Positions 8,337 through 18,812 of a stretch of DNA of 64,000 bases are shown one piece after another. The position numbers were made by a program, and so were the translations under genes. Where the stretch lies: assembly GCF_013359935.1 (NCBI RefSeq), contig NZ_JABMCB010000206.1, forward strand, positions 248,001 through 312,000, in the 5' to 3' direction. Under the pieces are notes generated by a model that ran no database searches, was not told the origin of the DNA, and saw nothing but the letters and a program-made list of their open reading frames with translations. The stretch is from Paenibacillus xylanilyticus (GTDB lineage: Bacteria; Bacillota; Bacilli; Paenibacillales; Paenibacillaceae). The stretch's first letter is position 1. Each line of letters starts with the position of its first letter.

Positions 8337-9296
8337 TTGAAACCTGCAGCCGAAGGACCTAGCAAAAAGCTGAAGGGAAACTTGAAAGGCAATTCGCTCT
8401 GGAGTGAAATCTGGAAGCACAGAATGACGTACACCCTGCTTATTCCGGGGCTCGTCTGGCTTATTCTGTTCGCCTACATGCCAATGGGCGGCCTGTCCCT
8501 GGCATTCAAAGATTACAAGGCGAACCTGGGCATCTGGGGAAGTCCATGGAGCGGATTTGAGAACTTCAAATACGTTTTCCGGGATCCGACGTTCATAGAT
8601 GCGGTATGGCGGACATTGTATATCAACATTTTGAAGCTGATTATTCAATTCCCGTTCCCGATTATCCTGGCCCTTTTATTGAACGAATTGCGGATGCGCA
8701 GAGGGAAAAAGTGGTTCCAAACCGTTCTTACTTTCCCGCACTTCCTGTCCTGGATTATCGTATCCGGGGTTGTCATCAACGTACTGGCGTATGACGGTTT
8801 GGTGAATAGTACGCTTGCGTTGCTCGGATTGCCAACCATTAACTTCCTTGGTTCCGAGTCGAACTTTGTACCGATGCTTCTGTTAACCGATATCTGGAAG
8901 TCAAGTGGTTGGAGTGCCATCATCTTCCTTGCAGCGATCTCCGGTATCGATCAGGATCAATACGAATCCGCACAGATCGACGGAGCGTCCCGTTTGCAGC
9001 AGATGTTCCGGATCACATTGCCGAACATCATGCCGACCATTACGGTTATGTTTATCCTGTCTGTCGGCGGATTAATGTCTTCCGGTTTCGATCAGATCTT
9101 CAACTTGGCGAATGCCGCTACCAAAAACGTATCGGAAGTACTCGATGTATACATCTATCGGATTACGTTCCAATCATCAACCGACTTCTCCTTCTCAACG
9201 GCGGTCAGCTTGTTCCGTTCCCTTGTGAATATGGTCTTGCTGCTTCTTGCTGACAGATTTGCGAAGCTGCTTGGCGGAGACGGATTGTTCCGATAA
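8337..9296 (+). CDS. ABC sugar transporter permease (LplB-type)
   Basis: This is one of two inner-membrane permeases of a CUT1 carbohydrate importer. Six hydrophobic segments are visible, and the EAA loop ESAQIDGASRLQQMFRITLP, which contacts the ATPase, is near residue 210. I chose the TTG at 8337 because GAGGAG lies 7 nt upstream; the in-frame GTG at 8322 overlaps the previous gene and has no site. The protein is 319 aa. No ATPase gene is in the operon, so a shared MsmX-type ATPase is likely. Confidence 0.88.
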   Translation: MKPAAEGPSKKLKGNLKGNSLWSEIWKHRMTYTLLIPGLVWLILFAYMPMGGLSLAFKDYKANLGIWGSPWSGFENFKYVFRDPTFIDAVWRTLYINILKLIIQFPFPIILALLLNELRMRRGKKWFQTVLTFPHFLSWIIVSGVVINVLAYDGLVNSTLALLGLPTINFLGSESNFVPMLLLTDIWKSSGWSAIIFLAAISGIDQDQYESAQIDGASRLQQMFRITLPNIMPTITVMFILSVGGLMSSGFDQIFNLANAATKNVSEVLDVYIYRITFQSSTDFSFSTAVSLFRSLVNMVLLLLADRFAKLLGGDGLFR

Positions 9297-9314
9297 GAAA
9301 GGAGGAAAAATGAA

Positions 9315-10217
9315 ATGAGCAAGAAAGCTACCAAAAAGTCGAAGATTGGTACAGAACGAATGACGCTTCTCGATTATGTTATCTTCGCCATATTACTTGT
9401 GCTTGCCTTGATGATCCTGATTCCGTTCTGGAATGTCATTATGATTTCGTTCGCAACACAAAAAGAATATGCCGACAATCCATTATTGATGTTTCCTAAA
9501 GAGTTCACTCTGGATTCCTATAAAGCGCTGTTCGCTGACGGAACTATTCTTTCGGGGTACAAAAACACACTGATCCTGCTTGTTATCGGCTTACCTCTTA
9601 GTATGTTCCTGACAACAAGCATGGCGTATGGACTAAGTCGGAGCAACTTTCCGTTTAAGAAATTTATCTTTTTCCTGGTGCTGTTCACCATGATTTTCAA
9701 TGGTGGTATCGTACCACTTTACCTGATCATGAAATCACTTCACCTGACAGGGTCGCTATGGTCCGTTATTCTGGCGGGAAGTTTCAGTGCATTCAACATG
9801 ATCCTGATGATGAACTACTTCTACACTTTGCCGGAATCGCTAATGGAATCAGCGCGACTGGATGGTGCAGGAGAGTGGAGAATACTGTTCAACGTCGTTC
9901 TTCCGCTCGCTACACCTATTATCGCAACGATCACACTGTTCTACGGCGTGGCCTACTGGAACAGTTGGTATGATGCGATGATCTTCCTGCGAAAGGCGGA
10001 TCAGTTACCACTGCAGAATGTACTTAGGACGATTATCTCTACATCGCAGACCAATGCCTCCAATGCTTCCAGCGTGGATGCAACCCAAGTCAGCAATTTC
10101 TCAATGGGTATGAAAATGGCCGCGGTATTTGTCACTATGGTACCGATTATGTGTTTCTTCCCAATGCTGCAAAAACATTTTGCCAAAGGGGTATTAACAG
10201 GGGCTATCAAGACCTGA
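9315..10217 (+). CDS. ABC sugar transporter permease (LplC/YtcP-type)
   Basis: The second permease, 300 aa, has six hydrophobic segments and the EAA loop ESARLDGAGEWRILFNVVLP. AAAGGAGG lies ahead of the ATG, 18 bp after the first permease. It pairs with the preceding permease and the following binding protein. Confidence 0.88.
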   Translation: MSKKATKKSKIGTERMTLLDYVIFAILLVLALMILIPFWNVIMISFATQKEYADNPLLMFPKEFTLDSYKALFADGTILSGYKNTLILLVIGLPLSMFLTTSMAYGLSRSNFPFKKFIFFLVLFTMIFNGGIVPLYLIMKSLHLTGSLWSVILAGSFSAFNMILMMNYFYTLPESLMESARLDGAGEWRILFNVVLPLATPIIATITLFYGVAYWNSWYDAMIFLRKADQLPLQNVLRTIISTSQTNASNASSVDATQVSNFSMGMKMAAVFVTMVPIMCFFPMLQKHFAKGVLTGAIKT

Positions 10218-10271
10218 TTATACGTATAGGATTTTGACTTAAAATTCTACTAAAAACATGGGGGTAAAAGC

Positions 10272-11870
10272 ATGAAGACGAACAAAAAGTTGTCTGTTAG
10301 ATCCATTTTTGCCATCACGCTCTGTCTGTTGATGTTGGTGGTGACAGCTTGTTCCAGTGGCAGTTCAGAAGGCAGCAACGAGAAGGATGCAGAGGGAAAT
10401 TATACAGATAACCTGACCATTTCTGTAGCTAACCTGACGGAAGTGAAAAACGGGAACATGGATAACGAGTTCCATAAATTCTGGACAGACAAATTCAATG
10501 TAACTTGGGATTACAACTATATTGATTGGGATTCCTGGGGCGAGAAACTTCGCCTGTGGATCAACTCAGGTGATTTGCCGGATGTATCCGTATGGAACTA
10601 TGTTCATGGTGATGCCTTGAATAATATTGATCAAGGACTCTTCTACAAATTCCCGGATGACTGGAAGGAACGCTGGCCAAACGTGGCAGCAGCCTACAAC
10701 TTGACAGGACTCGGAGATAAGTTGGAAGAACTGACTGGCGGAACGTATCTCTTGCCTAGACCAATTTATTATGAGAACAAACCTGCTGATCCGCTGACAA
10801 ACCAAATCGGGGTTATTGCTCTCCGTAAAGACTGGGCTGAAGCGGTTGGTTTCGAGCTGAAAGATGCGTATACAACATCTGAAATTAATGAATATGCTGC
10901 GCTTGTGAAAGAAAAAGATCCAGGCAAAGTAGGCAGCAAACTTGTACCTCTGTCCTACAATGCGGCAGACGCTATGACAAACATGATTATGCCGAACAGC
11001 GTGCATGCAATGACGGATTCTCCGTTCTATAAAGGTGAAGATGGTCAGTTCCACTGGGGACCAGCAGATCCTGAGACGCTGACAGGGCTGAAATTGATGC
11101 AAAAAGCCTATAAGGATGGATTGCTCAATCCAGAGTTCTACACATGGAAAAACAATGAAGGTCAAAACAACTTTAAAGTAACAGGTACTGCTGCAGTTAC
11201 AAGTTTGGGTGGATTGGCTTCATACAGACAAGGTTTGGACACTGATATGAAGAAGAATCTGGGTGTAGATAGTGATGAGCTGGTACACACTGCAATCGTT
11301 CTTGGAGATGACGGGAAATACCGCAACCTGGAGCAAGCAAACTTCTGGTCCGCGCTGATTTTCAACCCTGAGATCAGTGACGAGAAATTTGAACGAATTA
11401 TGGATCTGATCGACTACTCTGCGACAAAAGAAGGACAACTGCTTATTAACATGGGCTTCGAAGGAACGGACTGGAAATATGATGAGAACAACGAACTGGT
11501 TAGCTTGTTGCCAGAAGGAACAGTTCTGGAAGACAAATACCCAGCACGCTTCGAAGGTCTGTATCTCCTGGGTGACGACTTCAGTGTTGTAAACCCTGCT
11601 ATTAAAAAGGATTACCGTGATAGAGCTGTAAAACTGTTCGAGGAAAAAGCAAAACTCGGTACAGAAGGTCAATCGCTCGCAACATACGACTGGGATGTCA
11701 ACCTGTACGATTCCAAAGCTAAGAGTCAAGCTTCATTCGATTACCAGAACGAATATGCCAACCTGATCCTCAAAAGTGGAGATCTGGAAGCTAACTGGAA
11801 AGAATGGGTGAACAGCAAGATGTCCCTGGTTCAACCTTACCTGGATGAACTGAACAGCGAATTCAAGTAA
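10272..11870 (+). CDS. Extracellular solute-binding lipoprotein (LplA-type)
   Basis: This 532-residue substrate-binding lipoprotein delivers the sugar to the two permeases. The signal sequence ends in a lipobox VTAC with the lipidated Cys at 27, followed by a Ser/Gly-rich linker. It is larger than typical CUT1 binding proteins and belongs to the 500-550 residue group common in Paenibacillus. The substrate is inferred from neighbours to be a beta-glucan oligosaccharide. Confidence 0.88.
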   Translation: MKTNKKLSVRSIFAITLCLLMLVVTACSSGSSEGSNEKDAEGNYTDNLTISVANLTEVKNGNMDNEFHKFWTDKFNVTWDYNYIDWDSWGEKLRLWINSGDLPDVSVWNYVHGDALNNIDQGLFYKFPDDWKERWPNVAAAYNLTGLGDKLEELTGGTYLLPRPIYYENKPADPLTNQIGVIALRKDWAEAVGFELKDAYTTSEINEYAALVKEKDPGKVGSKLVPLSYNAADAMTNMIMPNSVHAMTDSPFYKGEDGQFHWGPADPETLTGLKLMQKAYKDGLLNPEFYTWKNNEGQNNFKVTGTAAVTSLGGLASYRQGLDTDMKKNLGVDSDELVHTAIVLGDDGKYRNLEQANFWSALIFNPEISDEKFERIMDLIDYSATKEGQLLINMGFEGTDWKYDENNELVSLLPEGTVLEDKYPARFEGLYLLGDDFSVVNPAIKKDYRDRAVKLFEEKAKLGTEGQSLATYDWDVNLYDSKAKSQASFDYQNEYANLILKSGDLEANWKEWVNSKMSLVQPYLDELNSEFK

Positions 11871-11928
11871 TCATTCAGTAGTTAACAAGATGGGACATGA
11901 CAGGACGATTCTGTCAGCCCACCATTCT

Positions 11929-11975
11929 GAACCCGGTGCGCGGTCTCTCCCCGAACGCAGCCGGGTTCTTTATTT
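11929..11975 (+). terminator. Intra-operon attenuating terminator
   Basis: GAACCCGG pairs with CCGGGTTC and is followed by a short T-rich tract. It lies between the binding protein and the GH3 gene, so it probably lowers downstream transcript while allowing read-through. Confidence 0.5.
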
Positions 11976-12003
11976 CAACAACGTGCAGTGGAGGATAATA
12001 GAT

Positions 12004-14169
12004 ATGAACAATGAGCAGCTGCTTGACCTTGTCAAACAAATGACGCTGGAGGAGAAAACCGCCCAGCTTCTTCAGCTGACCGCCAATTTTTACGAAGGAA
12101 CAAATGTGGAGGGTCAGATTACAGGACCGATGGAAGAGATGGGCATTACAGAGCAATCTGTCGATGCCAGTGGCTCGATCCTGGGCTTGTCAGGCGCACA
12201 GGCCATTATTGATGTGCAGCAAGCTTATATGAAAAAAAGCCGACTTGGCATTCCGCTTTTGTTTATGGCAGACGTGGTTCATGGTTTCAAAACCATTTTC
12301 CCGATCCCGCTGGCTATTGGCTGTTCATGGGATACGGACTTGGCGGAGAAAAGTGCAGAGATCGCAGCCCGCGAATCGGCAGTGTCCGGTTTGCATGTCA
12401 CATTTGCACCAATGGTCGATCTGGTTCGTGACCCGCGCTGGGGCCGTGTAATGGAAACGACAGGCGAAGATCCTTATCTCAACAGCCTGTTTTCGGCTGC
12501 CTTTGTACGCGGATATCAGGGAGACAGCCTCAAGGATGAGCCGGACCGTCTGGCTGCTTGTGTGAAGCACTTTGCGGCGTATGGAGCAGCAGAGGGTGGA
12601 CGCGACTACAACACAGTAGACATGTCCGAACGAAACCTGCGTGAATACTATTTGCCGGCTTACAAAGCTGCTTTGGACGCAGGCGTGGAAATGGTGATGG
12701 CTTCGTTCAATACTGTAGATGGCATTCCAGCGAGTGGAAATGAGAAGCTGATGCGCGACATTTTACGTGACGAGTGGGGCTTTGATGGTGTATTGATCTC
12801 GGATTGGGCCTCCATCCGCGAGATGATTGCACATGGCGCAGCTGAAGATGACCGTGAAGCTGCATACCGTGCCATCCGTGCAGGAGTGGATATCGAGATG
12901 ATGACTCCTTGTTATGTTAGTCATCTGCCTGAACTGATCCAGAGTGGTGAAGTGGAAGAATTGCTTATAGATGAAGCGGTATTGCGTATTTTGCAGCTGA
13001 AAGAAAAACTGGGATTGTTCGACAATCCAATCCGTGCAGCGGATCCGGAACGTGAGAGCGAAATTGTATTTTCGAAGGAACATCGTCAGGTATCCTATGA
13101 GCTGGCAACCAAATCGGCAGTCTTGCTGAAAAATGAGAACGGTGTTCTCCCGCTTCAGCCAGAAGCGAATGTGGCGTTGATTGGTCCCTTTGCCCAAAGC
13201 GAAGACATTCTCGGCTGGTGGTCCTGTGAAGGCGTGAAGGAAGATGCTGTCAAACTGGGATCCGCACTGCAGGAGCGTCTGCATGACGGACAGGTTCACA
13301 TTGCCCAAGGTAGCGGTGTTCACACCATTACAGCGGAACAAATCGCTGAAGCACTGGAAACGGCGAGCAAGGCAGATCTTATCGTTCTGGCTCTGGGAGA
13401 AGACGCTGAAATGAGCGGTGAAGGCGGTTCGCGTACCGATATTCGTCTGCCAGCAGCTCAGCTTGAACTCGTCAAGCAGTTGAAGGCAACCGGTAAACCA
13501 ATTGCCAGCGTGATTTTCAATGGCCGTCCTTTGGATCTGCATGGTCTGTTCGAAGAATCGGATGCCGTGCTTGAAGCATGGTTCCCGGGCAGTGAAGGCG
13601 GAGCAGCGATTGCCGATGTTCTTACCGGTGTGGTGAATCCATCCGCACGTCTGACCATGTCGTTCCCGCAATCCGTAGGTCAGATCCCGGTATATTATAA
13701 CCATTTCAATACCGGACGTCCTCTGAATCCGGAGAAAACAGAAGAACGTTATGTTTCGAAGTATATTGATAGCCCGAACGAGCCGCTGCTTCCGTTTGGT
13801 TATGGCTTGTCGTACACCACGTTCGAATACGGTGATTTGGAAGTATCGAGCCAAGAAATGACTGCCAATCAACCGATCAGCATTCAGGTTCGTGTAACTA
13901 ATACCGGCCAGCGCGCAGGTGTGGAGACTGTTCAACTATATGTACGTGATGTATCCGGTGAAGTGGTACGACCAATGCGAGAGCTGAAGGGTTATGCGAA
14001 ACTTGCACTCGCACCGGGCGAGAGCGGTACTGCAACATTTTCTTTAAATGAGAAACAACTTCGTTATCATCATTCCGATTTGAGTTATCGCAGTGACAAA
14101 GGGACGTTCCAGATTTTTGTCGGTCCTAATAGCCGCGATACGCTGGAAAGTACGTTTAAGCTGGTGTAA
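12004..14169 (+). CDS. GH3 beta-glucosidase
   Basis: This 721-residue cytoplasmic glycoside hydrolase family 3 enzyme removes terminal glucose from beta-glucosides. Domain order is (beta/alpha)8 barrel, alpha/beta sandwich, then a C-terminal fibronectin-III-like domain. D267 in LISDW is the likely nucleophile, and E473 in SGEGGSRT the likely acid/base. The ATG at 12004 follows GGAGG; an in-frame upstream ATG at 11890 would add a low-complexity leader through the terminator and is unlikely. In the comparable Listeria operon the GH3 enzyme acts on sophorose-type beta-1,2 linkages. Confidence 0.9.
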   Translation: MNNEQLLDLVKQMTLEEKTAQLLQLTANFYEGTNVEGQITGPMEEMGITEQSVDASGSILGLSGAQAIIDVQQAYMKKSRLGIPLLFMADVVHGFKTIFPIPLAIGCSWDTDLAEKSAEIAARESAVSGLHVTFAPMVDLVRDPRWGRVMETTGEDPYLNSLFSAAFVRGYQGDSLKDEPDRLAACVKHFAAYGAAEGGRDYNTVDMSERNLREYYLPAYKAALDAGVEMVMASFNTVDGIPASGNEKLMRDILRDEWGFDGVLISDWASIREMIAHGAAEDDREAAYRAIRAGVDIEMMTPCYVSHLPELIQSGEVEELLIDEAVLRILQLKEKLGLFDNPIRAADPERESEIVFSKEHRQVSYELATKSAVLLKNENGVLPLQPEANVALIGPFAQSEDILGWWSCEGVKEDAVKLGSALQERLHDGQVHIAQGSGVHTITAEQIAEALETASKADLIVLALGEDAEMSGEGGSRTDIRLPAAQLELVKQLKATGKPIASVIFNGRPLDLHGLFEESDAVLEAWFPGSEGGAAIADVLTGVVNPSARLTMSFPQSVGQIPVYYNHFNTGRPLNPEKTEERYVSKYIDSPNEPLLPFGYGLSYTTFEYGDLEVSSQEMTANQPISIQVRVTNTGQRAGVETVQLYVRDVSGEVVRPMRELKGYAKLALAPGESGTATFSLNEKQLRYHHSDLSYRSDKGTFQIFVGPNSRDTLESTFKLV

Positions 14170-14296
14170 TTGCTCAGAACGTTAAGAATATTTCAGGTGA
14201 ATGGACTTCACATAAAAATGCAGTGAAGCTGCACTGCCTTCTTCCTTTGCTGATCGGTAGAGGGACTAGGTAGGATAGGAGGATAAGAAAAAATAT

Positions 14297-17200
14297 ATGA
14301 ATACGATGACTAAGTCGCAAATTAACGTTCAAGCCGGCGAACTGAGTTTTACGTTCTGGGAGAGCGGTGATTTGTTCCAGGCCGTAAGTGGACAGGCCAT
14401 GATCAATCAATTAATGACGAGCCCGGTGGACGGTGCTATGAACAATCTCTATTTGCGTTTTCATAACAAATCCGGTATTCGTTTTGTTCCAATGCTTGGC
14501 ATACATTCCGACAGTCAGGTCCATCATGACGGAGACCGTTTGGTGTGGACGGGAAATGCCGAAGGTGTGACGTATCAGGTTGTTTTAGCACCTGCTGCCC
14601 AAGGAGTTTGGTTCTGGGATGTCACGGTTAACGGGGAAGGGGAAGAAGTAGATGTTATCTACGGCCAGGACATCGGCATTGCCGATCCGGGAGCTGTACG
14701 TAGTAACGAAGCTTATCTGTCGCAATATATTGATCATGCCGTGTTTGAAGATGACAAGCTGGGCTATATTGTAGCTTCCCGGCAAAACCAACCTCAGGGC
14801 GGGGTGTTTCCTTATGTGCAGCAGGGTTCATTGACCCGTGCCATCGGTTATTCGACAGATGGTTTCCAGTTCTTCGGCTTAAGTTACAAGGAAACGAATA
14901 TTCCGGAGAGCCTGCTTAAGCCGTCACTGGCCAATGAAGTATATCAGTATGAATTTGCGTATACGGCCCTCCAGTCGGAGAAAGTGGTTTTGAATGGCGA
15001 AACCCGCTTTGTCTTTTATGGCCTTTTCCAGGCGAATCACGCAGCAGCCGTGAAGGAACTGGAATATAAGGAAGTTGTGGAACAAGCCTGGGACGAATAT
15101 GAAGCGAAACGTACAGCGAACGCAGCTGCAGCAGCTGGCTCTGCCAACGCTTTGCCCAAAGTTTCCCTGAACCCGGCTCTGGGTGAGCCGCTTCGTACTT
15201 TGGCTATGTCCGAGGATGAAGTGAATTCCCGTTTCCCGGCTTCAAAAAGACATCAGGAAGAACACGTCGATGGCGAGCTGTTGGCTTTTTTTACAGACAC
15301 GTATGAACATATAGTTCTCAAGGAAAAAGAAATGCGCGTGGAGCGTCCACACGGCCATATTCTGATGAGTGGCAACAATGTGAAACTGGGTCAGAACGTG
15401 ATCACAACCACTTCATATATGTACGGAATTTTTAACTCCCACATTGTTGTTGGTAATACGAATTTCAACAAGATGATGAGCAATGCGCGCAGTGCGTTGA
15501 ATGTCGCCAAATCCTCCGGCCAGCGGATCTACGTGGAGATGGATGGAGTCTTCCATTTGCTCACGATGCCTTCCCTCTTCGAGATGGGCTTCAACTATGT
15601 ACGCTGGTATTACAAAACGGCTCAGGACACGCTGATCGTCACCAACTATACAACATTGGATACTCCCGAAATACGTTTGCATGTGAAATCGGAAAAAGGA
15701 ATTGCCTATCGCTATCTGATTACCAATCAGATCACCATGAATGTGAATGAATTCGAGCTGCCTGCCCGTGTAACCGAACAGAATGGCGAACTGAGCATTA
15801 AGGCGAATCCAAGTTCTCTTAGTGCCAAAGAGTACCCGAATCTGGAGTACCGCATGTCCGTAAGCGGAGCGGCAGTGAAGGTTGGGGATGAAACCCGATT
15901 GGCGAGTGGTGTAAATTCGGGCGATGGTTCACTCTTTACATTGCAGCTGGGCAGTACGGAAGAATGGACAATGACGATTCAAGGTCTGCTTGAAGGTGGA
16001 CATGTGGTGTTGTCCCCACGCAGCTTCGAGGAAGAAGTTGACGCGTATCGTGCCTTTTATGGGGAAGTCATGAACGGGTTCCATCTGTCACGTCCTGGGA
16101 AGCAAAATGCGGAAGAGCTGTTCAAGGTCAATGCACTTGCATGGTGGTATACCCACAATATGCTGGTACATTACTCTGTTCCACATGGTTTGGAGCAATA
16201 TGGCGGTGCTGCTTGGGGAACGCGTGATGTATGTCAGGGACCGGTCGAATACTTCATGGCTACACAAAAATATGAACAGGTCCGCGATATTCTGAAAATG
16301 GTGTATTCGCACCAGTATGAGGATGACGGCAACTGGCCTCAATGGTTCATGTTCGATCGTTATTTCAAAATTCAGCAGGAAGAGAGCCATGGAGACATCA
16401 TTGTATGGCCGCTCAAAGTACTGAGTGACTATCTGATTGCCACCAAAGATTATTCTATTCTGGATGAAAAAGTTCCTTACACCGTTAAACACGGTTTCCA
16501 CTTCAGTGAGGCTAAGGCAACGGTGCTGGAGCATGCACAAAAAGAGCTGGAGTATATCCGCAGTCACTTCCTGCATGATACGTTCCTGTCTTCATATGGG
16601 GATGGAGACTGGGATGATACACTTCAACCGGCAAATGCCCAATTGAAACAGTACATGGTCAGCAGCTGGACCGTTGCTCTTACGTATCAAACGCTGAGTC
16701 AGTTATCCAGAGCACTTGTGCCTGTACAGCCGGAACTTGCAGCAGAATTAAGCAGCATGGCAGCAGGTGTGAAAAAGGATTTTAACAAATACATGCTGGA
16801 TACAGAGGTTATCCCTGGTTTTGTATATATGGAAGACCCGGAACAGGCTAAACGCATGCTGCATCCGGATGACAGCGAGACAGGCATCCAGTACCGCCTT
16901 TTGCCGATGACGCGCAGCATGATTGCCGAGCTTCTGGAGCCTGAACAGGCCGCTTCCCACTATCGTCTGATTAAGGAGAAGCTGTTCTGCCCGGATGGCG
17001 TAAGGCTCATGAACCGTCCAGCACAATACGATGGCGGGGTCAGCACACATTTCAAACGTGCAGAACAGGCATCGAACTTCGGACGGGAAGTAGGTCTGCA
17101 ATATGTGCATGCACATATCCGCTACATTGAGGCAATGGCGAAGCTTGGTCATCCAGAGGAAGTCTGGAATGGTCTGGGCATCATCAACCCGGTAGGTATT

Positions 17201-17668
17201 CAGCAAGTCGTGCCTAACGCGGATCTTCGTCAAAGCAATGCTTATTTCAGCAGTTCTGACGGCAAATTCAACAATCGATATGAAGCACAGGAACAGTTTG
17301 GTAAGCTTCGCACTGGTGAAGTTCAGGTAAAAGGCGGATGGAGAATCTACTCCAGCGGACCGGGGATTTACATCAACCAGCTGATTTCAAACGCGCTGGG
17401 CATTCGTCAAGAGGAAGAAGATCTCGTACTTGACCCGATCTTGCCAGCCAGTCTGGATGGATTGCATTTTGACTTCCAATATAACGGGAAGAAAGTGACA
17501 TTTGTCTATCATCTTACCGGAGAACCGATACAACACATGCTGTTGAATGGCAAGGAACTGGAAGCGACGAGACTGCAACAGCCATATCGTCAAGGAGGAC
17601 TGCGCATTTCTCGCACAACCCTTGAACAGAACCTTGGCGAGAGCAATGTGATTGAGATTTACTGCTAA
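14297..17668 (+). CDS. GH94-type glucan phosphorylase, probably 1,2-beta-oligoglucan phosphorylase
   Basis: The 1123-residue protein is far longer than cellobiose phosphorylase (about 810) and fits the roughly 1110-residue 1,2-beta-oligoglucan phosphorylases (SOGP) of Listeria innocua and Lachnoclostridium. These split beta-1,2-glucooligosaccharides with phosphate to give glucose 1-phosphate. An N-terminal beta-sandwich precedes the (alpha/alpha)6 barrel, where D771-W772-D773-D774 contains the expected catalytic Asp. No signal peptide, so cytoplasmic. A beta-1,3-glucan phosphorylase (GH161-like) is the main alternative; the linkage specificity cannot be read from motifs alone. Confidence 0.75.
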   Translation: MNTMTKSQINVQAGELSFTFWESGDLFQAVSGQAMINQLMTSPVDGAMNNLYLRFHNKSGIRFVPMLGIHSDSQVHHDGDRLVWTGNAEGVTYQVVLAPAAQGVWFWDVTVNGEGEEVDVIYGQDIGIADPGAVRSNEAYLSQYIDHAVFEDDKLGYIVASRQNQPQGGVFPYVQQGSLTRAIGYSTDGFQFFGLSYKETNIPESLLKPSLANEVYQYEFAYTALQSEKVVLNGETRFVFYGLFQANHAAAVKELEYKEVVEQAWDEYEAKRTANAAAAAGSANALPKVSLNPALGEPLRTLAMSEDEVNSRFPASKRHQEEHVDGELLAFFTDTYEHIVLKEKEMRVERPHGHILMSGNNVKLGQNVITTTSYMYGIFNSHIVVGNTNFNKMMSNARSALNVAKSSGQRIYVEMDGVFHLLTMPSLFEMGFNYVRWYYKTAQDTLIVTNYTTLDTPEIRLHVKSEKGIAYRYLITNQITMNVNEFELPARVTEQNGELSIKANPSSLSAKEYPNLEYRMSVSGAAVKVGDETRLASGVNSGDGSLFTLQLGSTEEWTMTIQGLLEGGHVVLSPRSFEEEVDAYRAFYGEVMNGFHLSRPGKQNAEELFKVNALAWWYTHNMLVHYSVPHGLEQYGGAAWGTRDVCQGPVEYFMATQKYEQVRDILKMVYSHQYEDDGNWPQWFMFDRYFKIQQEESHGDIIVWPLKVLSDYLIATKDYSILDEKVPYTVKHGFHFSEAKATVLEHAQKELEYIRSHFLHDTFLSSYGDGDWDDTLQPANAQLKQYMVSSWTVALTYQTLSQLSRALVPVQPELAAELSSMAAGVKKDFNKYMLDTEVIPGFVYMEDPEQAKRMLHPDDSETGIQYRLLPMTRSMIAELLEPEQAASHYRLIKEKLFCPDGVRLMNRPAQYDGGVSTHFKRAEQASNFGREVGLQYVHAHIRYIEAMAKLGHPEEVWNGLGIINPVGIQQVVPNADLRQSNAYFSSSDGKFNNRYEAQEQFGKLRTGEVQVKGGWRIYSSGPGIYINQLISNALGIRQEEEDLVLDPILPASLDGLHFDFQYNGKKVTFVYHLTGEPIQHMLLNGKELEATRLQQPYRQGGLRISRTTLEQNLGESNVIEIYC

Positions 17669-17678
17669 AAAAGAAGTC

Positions 17679-17703
17679 AGGTCCTCCAACCCGGAGGGCC
17701 TGA
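17679..17703 (+). other. Hairpin between phosphorylase and lacI
   Basis: CAGG..CCTCC pairs with GGAGG.CCTG but no T run follows, so it probably affects mRNA stability rather than ending transcription. Confidence 0.4.
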
Positions 17704-17728
17704 TGAACAAAACAGGGGAGCGAAGATT

Positions 17729-18745
17729 GTGGTCAGTATCAAGGATATCGCCAAAAAGGCGGGAGTTTCGATCTCTACCGTGTCGTATGCGCTGAATGGC
17801 AGCAATAAAGTGACTGACGAGACCAGCTCCAAAATTTTGGCCATTGCCAAAGAGCTGAACTATGTTCCAAACGCTGCCGCGAGAACGTTGAAGAAACGCG
17901 AGTCCAAAATTCTCGGTGTATTTCTGACAGACTTTAGCGGAGATGTATACGGGGATTTGCTTAGTGGTATGAAGACCGTTTGCAATGCGCAAGGTTATGA
18001 CCTGATTGTCTGCAGTGGTGAGCAATCACATCGGATGCTTCCGGAGCGAATGATTGATGGAGCGGTTATACTCGACCACACATTTGCCAGCAAGGAACTG
18101 CTGCAGTATGCCGATCGGGGTCATAAAATTGTCGTTCTTGACCGGGAATTGGATCATCCCAACATTAATCAGGTACTGCTGGATAACAAGGCAGGAGCTA
18201 CACTGGCAATGGAGCATCTTATTGAACAGGGACATACGAAGATATATGTTGTTACAGGGCCAGAAGGTTCATTTGACTCTGCCCAGCGGATGAAAGCGGT
18301 GAGGCAGGTCACCGAGCGTGAAGCGAATGTGGAATGGATAGAGATTGAGGGGGATTTCGAGAAAAGTGGCGGAGAACAGGCAGCTGAGTTGATTATTCGG
18401 GACTATACGGAACCCGTTGCAGTATTTTGTCTTAATGACGAGATGGCGATTGGGCTATGTAACCGTCTTGCGGAAACCGATCTGCAGATCGGCCGGGATG
18501 TTGACGTTATCGGTTTTGACAATATTGAACTGAGCAAATATGTTCAGCCGAGATTGGTTACTATCGATTATTCCAAACGGAAATGGGGCTCCCTCGCAGC
18601 CGAGCAGTTAATCAAAATTATCGCGGGAGAACCCGTGGATCATGAACGGATCTACGTCACTCTGGTGGAAGGCGGCTCCGTTCGCAGCCAGGTTCAACAA
18701 GAGACTCGTTTGCCGAATCGCCATGAACGGGCGGTCAGCTATTAA
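17729..18745 (+). CDS. LacI-family regulator of the sugar operon
   Basis: The 338-residue repressor has an N-terminal helix-turn-helix (IKDIAKKAGVSISTVSYALN) and a periplasmic-binding-protein-like effector domain with VIGFDNIELSKYVQP near the C-terminus. The start is GTG with GGGGAG upstream. Being last in the operon suggests autoregulation through the two 24-bp repeats at 7362 and 7439. The effector is probably a beta-glucooligosaccharide (inference). Confidence 0.88.
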   Translation: MVSIKDIAKKAGVSISTVSYALNGSNKVTDETSSKILAIAKELNYVPNAAARTLKKRESKILGVFLTDFSGDVYGDLLSGMKTVCNAQGYDLIVCSGEQSHRMLPERMIDGAVILDHTFASKELLQYADRGHKIVVLDRELDHPNINQVLLDNKAGATLAMEHLIEQGHTKIYVVTGPEGSFDSAQRMKAVRQVTEREANVEWIEIEGDFEKSGGEQAAELIIRDYTEPVAVFCLNDEMAIGLCNRLAETDLQIGRDVDVIGFDNIELSKYVQPRLVTIDYSKRKWGSLAAEQLIKIIAGEPVDHERIYVTLVEGGSVRSQVQQETRLPNRHERAVSY

Positions 18746-18812
18746 TGGCAGGGATTGTTTATTCAAAAGGGTTAATCAAGACCAGCTATAAACCGTGCTG
18801 TTGCTGCACCTC

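Noticed and set aside
12763-13935. Long minus-strand open frame (390 codons) opposite the GH3 gene
   Set aside because: It is a shadow of the GH3 coding sequence, has no recognisable protein motif and no ribosome binding site.
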